Shown piece after piece: positions 35,895 through 41,946 of a DNA stretch of 41,946 bases. The notes under the pieces were generated by a model. The model did no database searches and had not been told where the DNA came from. It was given only the letters and a program-made list of their open reading frames with translations. The stretch's first letter is position 1. Every line of letters starts with the position of its first letter. The translations under genes were made by a program, and so were the position numbers. Source of the stretch: Bacteroidota bacterium (GTDB taxonomy: Bacteria > Bacteroidota > Ignavibacteria > Ignavibacteriales > Ignavibacteriaceae); NCBI GenBank assembly GCA_023475265.1, contig JAMCWE010000123.1, positions 1 through 41,946 of the forward strand. The letters run 5' to 3'.

Positions 35895-36776
35895 TTATTG
35901 AATAATCTTATAAACGATTAGAGTTGTTGTTAATATATATAACAAAACATTTAAAATCATTGGAAGATCGGTGAGCATAATCTCTGTTGTATTTTCCCCC
36001 TTTTTATTTATATAAACAAGATACATATATCGGAAAATTCCGAACACAACAAATGGCGTTGTGTATATTAAATTTTCAGTTCCAAAAATTGAAACGGTTC
36101 TTGACGAAACTGTATATAAGGCATAACAAATAATTACACCGGAAGCCGCGACAGTTGCAATTTGATTTGTAAAATCAAGTGAGTATGATGCAAGCACTTT
36201 TCGAGTGGTTGTATTTGATTCATCCTGAATAAGCTTCAATTCGGATTGTCGTTTCATAACTGCTAAGAACAGTGATATAAACATTGTGGTAAGCAATAGC
36301 CAACTAGAAATCGGAACTGAAATAATTAATGCACCGGCAATAACTCTTAAAGTGAAACCGGCAGCAATGCTGAAGATATCAAGCAATACAATGTGCTTCA
36401 GAGAAAAAGAATATAAAATATTCAGAACAAAATAAGCTATAACTGAAAAGGCAAAGTATTCATTGAACTGAGTTAATGCCGTTCCAACAATTACAAAAAT
36501 TATCGTTGCCAATAAAATTGCATTTATTCTTGGAATTTTTCCGGAAGGGAGCGGTCGATTTTTTTTTACCGGATGTGCTTTATCAGCTTCTAAGTCAATT
36601 ACATCGTTTATAACATAAACCAGACTTGAAGTAATGCAAAAAATAATAAATCCGGAAAATGAAACTATGAAATAATCTTTGTCGAAGAGATGTTGGGAAA
36701 ATACCAGCGGGACAAAAACAAAAAAGTTTTTAATCCATTGCGGCAAACGTAAAAGTTTTAAATAATTTCTAATCAT
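35895..36776 (-). CDS. UbiA-family prenyltransferase, decaprenyl-phosphate phosphoribosyltransferase-like
   Basis: A polytopic 293-residue membrane enzyme with about eight helices. The first Asp-rich motif is NDVIDLEADKAHPVKKNRPL (57-76) with Asp58, Asp61 and Asp65; AHP-x-K-x-RP is typical of the DPPR-synthase branch (Rv3806c) rather than UbiA or MenA. LLDIFSIAAGFTLRVIAG and MKRQSEL plus RKVLASYS support this. That branch transfers phosphoribosyl-pyrophosphate to a polyprenyl phosphate, giving a precursor for arabinose or ribose-type glycan donors. It shares one base with the methylmalonyl-CoA mutase stop codon, so both are co-transcribed. DprE1/DprE2 partners are not in the window. Confidence 0.85.
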   Translation of the reverse strand: MIRNYLKLLRLPQWIKNFFVFVPLVFSQHLFDKDYFIVSFSGFIIFCITSSLVYVINDVIDLEADKAHPVKKNRPLPSGKIPRINAILLATIIFVIVGTALTQFNEYFAFSVIAYFVLNILYSFSLKHIVLLDIFSIAAGFTLRVIAGALIISVPISSWLLLTTMFISLFLAVMKRQSELKLIQDESNTTTRKVLASYSLDFTNQIATVAASGVIICYALYTVSSRTVSIFGTENLIYTTPFVVFGIFRYMYLVYINKKGENTTEIMLTDLPMILNVLLYILTTTLIVYKIIQ

Positions 36777-38431
36777 TAAAAAACTGCTGTTTCTTCGTAA
36801 GTACCGAACACCTCTTTTAATTCACCTATCATTTCGCCTAACGTTACATAATTGCGTGCAGCTTTAACCAGAACCGGCATAAGATTTTTGTTATCGATTG
36901 CTGCTTCATGAATTTCTCTCAAACTTTCGTTTACGACTTCTTCATTTCTGCTCTGCTTTAAATCTGCCAAACGCTGTTTCTGTTTCTTTTCAACTTCAGG
37001 GGAAATGTAAAGAATTGGAATATCTATTTTTTCATCCTGCTCAACGAACTCATTTACACCGACAATATATTTTTCTTTGCGTTCAACTTCTTTTTGGTAG
37101 CGATAAGCTGCATCAGCAATTTCTTTTTGAAAATATCCTGCTTCGATTGCCGGAATTACTCCGCCAAGCGAATCAATTTGCCTGAAAATATCGTTGGCTT
37201 GTTTTTCCATTTTATCAGTCAGTGATTCTATATAATAGCTTCCGCCAAGAGGATCAACTGTGTTTATAACTCCTGTTTCGTACGCAATAATTTGCTGGGT
37301 TCGAAGAGCGATCTTAACTGCTTTTTCACTTGGCAAAGCGAGTGTTTCATCCATCGAATTTGTATGAAGCGATTGTGTTCCGCCAAGCACTCCTGCCAAG
37401 GCTTGAAATGCCGTTCTGATAATATTGTTTTCAGGCTGCTGAGCTGTTAAAGTACAGCCTGCAGTTTGAGTGTGAAATCTTAACCACCATGAGCGCGGAT
37501 TTTTTGCGCCGAATTTTTCTTTCATTCTCTTTGCATAAATTTTTCTTGCAGCGCGGTACTTTGCAATTTCTTCAAAAAAATCTAAATGAGAATTGAAGAA
37601 AAAAGAAATTCTAGGAGCGAATTCATCTACATCCATTCCGCGATTAATGCAAGCTTCAATGTATGCAAAGCCGTCAGCTAAAGTGTAGGCTAACTCCTGC
37701 ACTGCAGTTGAACCGGCTTCACGAATATGATAACCGCTGACAGATACCGGATTCCATTGTGGAACTTCATTAGCACAATATTCAATCATATCTACAATTA
37801 TTCTCATTGAAGGATTTGGAGGATAGATATATTCCTTTTGTGCAATGTATTCTTTTAAAATATCGTTCTGAAGTGTTCCTCTTAAATTTTTAAAATCAAC
37901 ATTTTGTTTTTGTGCAACAGCTAAATAGAAAGCGAAAACCATTGCTGCTGGAGAATTTATTGTCATTGAAGTGGAAACTTTTTCGAGTGGAATTTTATTG
38001 AATAGGACTTCCATATCTTGAAGCGACGAAATTGAAACGCCGCAAATTCCAACTTCACCTTCACTTAAAGAAGCATCAGAATCCCAGCCCATTAATGTCG
38101 GCAGATCGAAAGCAACTGACAAACCGGTTTGACCATGATTTAATAAATAATGAAAGCGCTGATTTGTATCTTCCGGTGAACCGAAGCCGGCAAATTGGCG
38201 CATCGTCCAAATTTTTCCGCGATATCCGTTAACATGAATTCCGCGAGTATAAGGATATTCGCCGGGGAAACCAATTTCATCAAGGTAATTTATATTTTCA
38301 ATATCATCAGGGCTGTAAAGCATGTTTACTTCTTCCCCGCTGACAGTAGTAAATTTCATTCCGGTGGTCGAAGATTTTTTTGCTTTCAGCTCAAATTCTT
38401 TTTTTCTTTTTTTATATTCTTCGTAATTCAT
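36776..38431 (-). CDS. Methylmalonyl-CoA mutase, large (alpha) subunit, catalytic domain only
   Basis: Interconverts succinyl-CoA and methylmalonyl-CoA using adenosylcobalamin. From ATG 38431 it has 551 residues; AAAGG lies six bases upstream, which favours this ATG over the in-frame TTG at 38437. The TIM-barrel motifs are clear: [64 protein letters not shown] and [16 protein letters not shown]. The B12-binding domain (DxHxxG) is absent, so a separate small cobalamin-binding subunit is required elsewhere, as in other split mutases; isobutyryl- or ethylmalonyl-CoA mutase roles are less likely. It gives a route for propionate entry or exit. Confidence 0.93.
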   Translation of the reverse strand: MNYEEYKKRKKEFELKAKKSSTTGMKFTTVSGEEVNMLYSPDDIENINYLDEIGFPGEYPYTRGIHVNGYRGKIWTMRQFAGFGSPEDTNQRFHYLLNHGQTGLSVAFDLPTLMGWDSDASLSEGEVGICGVSISSLQDMEVLFNKIPLEKVSTSMTINSPAAMVFAFYLAVAQKQNVDFKNLRGTLQNDILKEYIAQKEYIYPPNPSMRIIVDMIEYCANEVPQWNPVSVSGYHIREAGSTAVQELAYTLADGFAYIEACINRGMDVDEFAPRISFFFNSHLDFFEEIAKYRAARKIYAKRMKEKFGAKNPRSWWLRFHTQTAGCTLTAQQPENNIIRTAFQALAGVLGGTQSLHTNSMDETLALPSEKAVKIALRTQQIIAYETGVINTVDPLGGSYYIESLTDKMEKQANDIFRQIDSLGGVIPAIEAGYFQKEIADAAYRYQKEVERKEKYIVGVNEFVEQDEKIDIPILYISPEVEKKQKQRLADLKQSRNEEVVNESLREIHEAAIDNKNLMPVLVKAARNYVTLGEMIGELKEVFGTYEETAVF

Positions 38432-38501
38432 GATCAACCTTTATAGCTTTTGTGAAACTAATAAAATGCCTTCTGTCTTTTGGACAACCAGCGTTTTAAA
38501 T

Positions 38502-40358
38502 TTACGTTCTTCCAAATCTTCTATCAAATTCTTCCAAAGAAATTTTCACCACTATTGGTCTTCCGTGCGGACAAACATACGGCATAGAAGTGGCGAATAA
38601 TTGATCTATTAATAGCCTCATTTCTTTTTCTGAAAGATAATCTCCGGCTTTGATTGCGGCTTTACAAGAATAAGATTTTGCTAAAATTTCTCTTTCATCA
38701 ATATCTTTTTCTTTCCGATTTTCAGTGTATTCGTCGATCAATTGCAGTAAAACTTTTTCTTCGGAACCTTTTCTAACATCGTCAGGAACACCTTCAATAA
38801 CAATTGTATTTTTACTGAAGAATTTAATTTCAAATCCAAGCTTTGTAAGGAATGGATTTATTTCTTTAAGAATTAAAAACCTTGCTGGATCAAGTTCTGT
38901 TGTCCTTGGAAAAAGAAGCTGCTGTGAAAAAGGAAGATTCGCATCAAATCTTTTCAATATTTTTTCGTAAAGAACTCGTTCATGTGCAACATGCTGATCA
39001 ATAATCATTAACCCTGATTTGATCTGAGATAAAATATATTTGTTGTGCAATTGGATAATAAAAGGTGTGTCTTCTTCTTTTTGTAAAGCATCAACCCGCT
39101 TTTCAGACTCATGGTAAATTTCAGTATTGACGGATTTGTCAAAAGGAAGCTGTACTGATTCTCTAGGTTTCGTTTGTTCAATTGAATCGGGAATTGAGCT
39201 AAAGATTATATCAATATCTCTGTTTGAAAAATCAGTCTTAGCATAAGATCTTTTTTCTTGAAACGATGGACGGTCGGAAAAGTCACCTTTTTCAACTTTC
39301 GTGTAATTATTAAATCTAAGTTTTTCACCTTCATCTATTGTCTGATTAAATGCCATCGTTGGTACAAGATCATGTGTCCCCAAACTTTTTTTAATTACAG
39401 CAAGAACAAAATTGTAAATACTTTTTTCATCATCAAAACGTATTTCAAGCTTCGACGGATGGACATTGACATCAATCTTCTTTGGATCTAATTCCATAAA
39501 AAGTATGAAAAAAGGATAGTCTCCTTTTTCCAAAATATTTTCATAAGCAGTAAATACTGCATGATTAATATGCTTACTTACAACATATCGCCAATTTAAA
39601 AATACATATTGATCACCTTTACTTTTTTTAAGCATAGCAGGCTTACCAACAAATCCTGTTACGGAAAGAAAATCAGTTTGCTCGTTTACAGGAATTAATG
39701 CATCCAGCATATTATCGGCAAATACACTGCGGATTCTATCTTCTATCTTGCCAGATGGATAATCAAAAATTAAATCATCGTCATTATATAATTTGAAATA
39801 AATGTTCGGATGGCTCAATGATATTTTATTAAAAGTGTCAATGATATGTTTCAGTTCTGTATTATCGGTTTTCAAAAAATTTCTTCGTGCAGGAGTATTG
39901 AAAAATAAATTTTTCACAGCAATTGAAGTCCCTTTGGGGAATGAACCTTTTTCCTTAACAATTGTTATTCCGTCATCGATGCGAATTATTGTACCAAGTT
40001 CATTTTCTTTTGTTTCTGTTTTAATTTCAAGCTGGCTAACTGAAGCAATAGAACTTAAAGCTTCACCTCTAAATCCAAGTGTAGAGATCGAATCAAGATC
40101 TTCAAGTTTATTAATTTTACTTGTTGCATGTTTTTGTACGCAAAGGATGGCATCGTCTTCCGACATGCCTATGCCATCATCAATAATTTGAATTAAAGTT
40201 TTTCCGGCTCGTTTAATAATTACTTCTACTGAATTGGCACCGGCATCAATTGAATTTTCAAGTAACTCTTTCACTACAGATTCCGGTCTTTGTACAACTT
40301 CTCCAGCAGCAATTTTATTTGCAATATTTTCCGGTAAAATATTAATTTTATTATTCAT
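38502..40358 (-). CDS. mutL: DNA mismatch repair protein MutL with endonuclease motif
   Basis: MutL couples MutS mismatch recognition to strand incision. The GHKL ATPase domain opens INILPENIANKIAAGEVVQR, with ENSIDAGA, DDGIGM, LGFRGEAL and the DVNVHPSK segment. The C-terminal domain has DQHVAHERVLYE (a variant of the DQHA(X)2E(X)4E nuclease motif with Val for Ala), SCKAAIK, CPHGRP and FDRRFGR, so it should be a nicking MutL, as in bacteria without MutH. The start is taken as ATG 40358 (MNNKINILP); ATG 40361 or 40379 are in frame. All overlap the end of folA, which is read in another frame, so translation is coupled. Confidence 0.94.
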   Translation of the reverse strand: MNNKINILPENIANKIAAGEVVQRPESVVKELLENSIDAGANSVEVIIKRAGKTLIQIIDDGIGMSEDDAILCVQKHATSKINKLEDLDSISTLGFRGEALSSIASVSQLEIKTETKENELGTIIRIDDGITIVKEKGSFPKGTSIAVKNLFFNTPARRNFLKTDNTELKHIIDTFNKISLSHPNIYFKLYNDDDLIFDYPSGKIEDRIRSVFADNMLDALIPVNEQTDFLSVTGFVGKPAMLKKSKGDQYVFLNWRYVVSKHINHAVFTAYENILEKGDYPFFILFMELDPKKIDVNVHPSKLEIRFDDEKSIYNFVLAVIKKSLGTHDLVPTMAFNQTIDEGEKLRFNNYTKVEKGDFSDRPSFQEKRSYAKTDFSNRDIDIIFSSIPDSIEQTKPRESVQLPFDKSVNTEIYHESEKRVDALQKEEDTPFIIQLHNKYILSQIKSGLMIIDQHVAHERVLYEKILKRFDANLPFSQQLLFPRTTELDPARFLILKEINPFLTKLGFEIKFFSKNTIVIEGVPDDVRKGSEEKVLLQLIDEYTENRKEKDIDEREILAKSYSCKAAIKAGDYLSEKEMRLLIDQLFATSMPYVCPHGRPIVVKISLEEFDRRFGRT

Positions 40359-40845
40359 CATCAGCTTTTCGCCTAACATAAGTCAAAATTTCAAATTCAT
40401 TACGCTTTTCACTCGAAATGATTTTCCAATTTCTAGGATTAATTTCCGGGAAAAAGACATCTCCTTCGGCTTCAAAATTCATTATTGAAATTATCATTTC
40501 GTCAACATATTTCATTGCTTGTTTATAAATTTTTCCACCGCCAATAATAAAAACTTTTTCAAATTTTTGAGATTCACAAAATTCAAAAGCTTGTTCCAGG
40601 CTATTGAAAATTTTTACGTCGTTAAAATCATACTTTAAATTATTATTTGATGTGATGATGACGTTCAATCTTCCTTTAAGTGGTTTGCCGAGGGTTTCAA
40701 AAGTAACTCGCCCCATTATAACCGGAAAGCCGAAAGTTGTAGACTTGAAATGTTGAAATTCCTCTTTTGAATGCCATGGCATTTCTCCATTCGATCTTCC
40801 GATAACACCATTTTTTGCGATAGCAGATATTATGATTTTTTTCAA
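40351..40845 (-). CDS. folA: Dihydrofolate reductase
   Basis: Reduces dihydrofolate to tetrahydrofolate with NADPH. The 164 residues show the DHFR plan: IIISAIAKNGVIGRSNGEMP (4-23), WHSKEEFQHFKSTT with Glu29 at the catalytic acid position (Asp27 of E. coli; Glu is common), VIMGRVTFETLG, KPLKGRLNVIIT and the FIIGGGKIYKQAM loop. The start is a TTG (40843-40845); no ATG precedes it in frame. The gene follows thyA by 89 bases, the common thyA-folA order, and its end overlaps the mutL start. Confidence 0.94.
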   Translation of the reverse strand: MKKIIISAIAKNGVIGRSNGEMPWHSKEEFQHFKSTTFGFPVIMGRVTFETLGKPLKGRLNVIITSNNNLKYDFNDVKIFNSLEQAFEFCESQKFEKVFIIGGGKIYKQAMKYVDEMIISIMNFEAEGDVFFPEINPRNWKIISSEKRNEFEILTYVRRKADDE

Positions 40846-40934
40846 TACACAATTCCATTCAAAACTAAAATAAACGAATTATAAAACTAATCTTTTCAAT
40901 TATAAATTGGACGAAAAGAATTTAGATTTGTTGC

Positions 40935-41774
40935 CTATACTGCAACCTCAAATCGAATTTTGTCATGATATTTATAATCATTTAGTTCAAAGTCTTCAAA
41001 AGTAAGTTCATCAATAGGTTTTTTAGCAATCTTTAATTTTGGTAATGGCAAAGGTTCACGTTTCAATTGTTCAAGCAAGCCTTCTCGATGATCATATTTT
41101 TCCATCGGCGAACCTTTATCAGCTACATAAATATGAGCGTCGATAATTGTATGAGCAAACGATCCTAATTCAAGCCCGACTTCTTGCGCAATTATTTGAG
41201 TGAGTATTGAATAAGCAGCAAGATTGAAAGGAATTCCTAAAGCAATATCACCAGATCTTTGAGTTAAATGACAATTTAATTTACCGCTACTAACATTAAA
41301 AGCAAAGCTGTAATGACATGGAGGTAATTTACTTTTTGTTGCATTTCCAGGTTCCCAAGCAGAAACTACTAAACGACGGCTATAAGGTTTTCTTTTTAGT
41401 TCATCAATTACATATTTAATTTGATCTATTTCTTTAACCTGCCAATTTCCTTTTTCATCTTTTTCTGCGCTTGGGAAATGCCGCCAATAATAGCCATATG
41501 CAGTTTCCAAATTTCCATTTTCGTCTGCCCATGCATCCCAAATTTTTGTATGCTTTCTTAAATTTCTTATATGATTTTCACCAGAAAGATACCAAAGAAC
41601 TTCATGCAATAGAGATTTCCATTCTATTTTTTTTGTCGTTAATAAAGGGAATCCTTCTGATAAATCAACTTTATAAAAAGCTGCAAAGTATGAAATCGTA
41701 TCAACACCAGTTCTTGATGGTTTTCTGACTCCTTCATTTAAGACTAATCTAACGAGATCTAAATATTGTTTCAT
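40935..41774 (-). CDS. thyA: Thymidylate synthase (ThyA type)
   Basis: Methylates dUMP to dTMP using methylenetetrahydrofolate. The 279 residues carry RKPSRTGVDTISYF, FPLLTTKKIEWKSLLHEVLW, catalytic Cys153 in KLPPCHYSFAF, the phosphate-binding CHLTQRSGDIALGIPFNLAAY run (in pieces) and DAHIYVADK. The usual GDAHIY reads IDAHIY. The family's normal length is about 264; the extra residues lie in the WRHFPSAEKDEKGNW small-domain region. It produces dihydrofolate, which the next gene product, DHFR, recycles. Confidence 0.95.
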   Translation of the reverse strand: MKQYLDLVRLVLNEGVRKPSRTGVDTISYFAAFYKVDLSEGFPLLTTKKIEWKSLLHEVLWYLSGENHIRNLRKHTKIWDAWADENGNLETAYGYYWRHFPSAEKDEKGNWQVKEIDQIKYVIDELKRKPYSRRLVVSAWEPGNATKSKLPPCHYSFAFNVSSGKLNCHLTQRSGDIALGIPFNLAAYSILTQIIAQEVGLELGSFAHTIIDAHIYVADKGSPMEKYDHREGLLEQLKREPLPLPKLKIAKKPIDELTFEDFELNDYKYHDKIRFEVAV

Positions 41775-41858
41775 GTCCGATCCGGAAATTTAAATTGAAA
41801 GTATTTTTCGTTTATCTCATATACAATTTAGTAAAATTTTTTAAGCTATAAAATTTTG

Positions 41859-41946
41859 TCAACCAAATTTACTTTGTATTTCTTTTGATGCTAACAAAAT
41901 ACCCTTTCTGAAATTTTCAATAGATTCTTTTTCACTTCGGAAGTAT
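41859..41946 (-). CDS. C-terminal fragment of an unidentified protein, cut by the window edge
   Basis: The minus strand carries an open frame of 28 codons from the window edge to TGA (41859-41861): YFRSEKESIENFRKGI then LLASKEIQSKFG. It is helical and Lys/Glu-rich and has no in-frame stop, but it is too short to name. It lies 85 bases upstream of thyA on the same strand. Confidence 0.4.
   Translation of the reverse strand, partial: YFRSEKESIENFRKGILLASKEIQSKFG

Noticed and set aside
39802-40191. 129-codon open frame on plus strand
   Set aside because: Antisense to the conserved MutL ATPase domain; a shadow frame.
1-41946. CRISPR array, prophage, transposase or integrase
   Set aside because: No regularly spaced direct repeats and no proteins with such motifs were found in any part of the window.

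Overview
The window is an AT-rich chromosomal segment from a Gram-negative bacterium, most likely Ignavibacteriota (Bacteroidota/Chlorobiota side). The inference rests on a Por-type (T9SS) C-terminal sorting domain with the NYPNPFNPST signature on a 1030-residue fibronectin-like protein, LpxH (lipid A synthesis), the low GC, and intergenic repeats rich in AACAATTTAAC-like words. No 16S rRNA is present, so the assignment is from gene style only. No plasmid, phage, transposase or CRISPR signature was seen.

Layout. 1-90: the 5' part of a tRNA-Leu(CAG)-like gene (minus) carrying a 20-nt hairpin-forming insertion in its D arm. 102-276: AT-rich element with perfect 26-bp inverted arms. 289-5071 (minus): M1 aminopeptidase, lpxH, penicillin-binding protein 1A. 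5286-11388 (plus): glgC, uvrC, an L,D-transpeptidase, a lipoprotein, an EthD-like small gene broken by an in-frame TAA, and sixA. 11399-11484 (minus): 4.5S/SRP RNA. 11585-16108 (minus): an orphan beta-class DNA methyltransferase and a large PAS-PAS-GAF-HK-REC-REC-Hpt hybrid kinase.

16359-26877 is the metabolic centre of the window. It holds an isocitrate-dehydrogenase-family enzyme, an HD-fold protein that lost its signature His, a four-helix-bundle gene, a fused single-chain (homo)aconitase, an MmgE/PrpD protein, a fused citrate lyase ACP-beta protein (CitD-CitE) and citrate lyase alpha (CitF), all on plus, then a convergent acetyl-CoA synthetase. Together these can link 2-oxoglutarate, isocitrate, aconitate and citrate to oxaloacetate plus acetate, and acetate to acetyl-CoA. 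That is the job ATP-citrate lyase does in the reductive TCA cycle. Direction and exact substrates (citrate, homocitrate or methylcitrate) cannot be settled from sequence. The usual accessory genes citC, citX and citG are not in the window.

27121-33439: a translationally coupled lipoprotein and membrane-anchored coiled-coil pair (minus), an SDR oxidoreductase (plus), a 40-residue membrane protein with a TTG start (minus), and the FN3-repeat secreted protein (minus). 34111-41774 (minus): thyA, folA, mutL, methylmalonyl-CoA mutase large subunit, a UbiA-family enzyme resembling decaprenyl-phosphate phosphoribosyltransferase, a small lipoprotein and a CorC/HlyC-type CBS protein, mostly tightly packed. 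The last bases hold the C-terminus of a further minus-strand reading frame.
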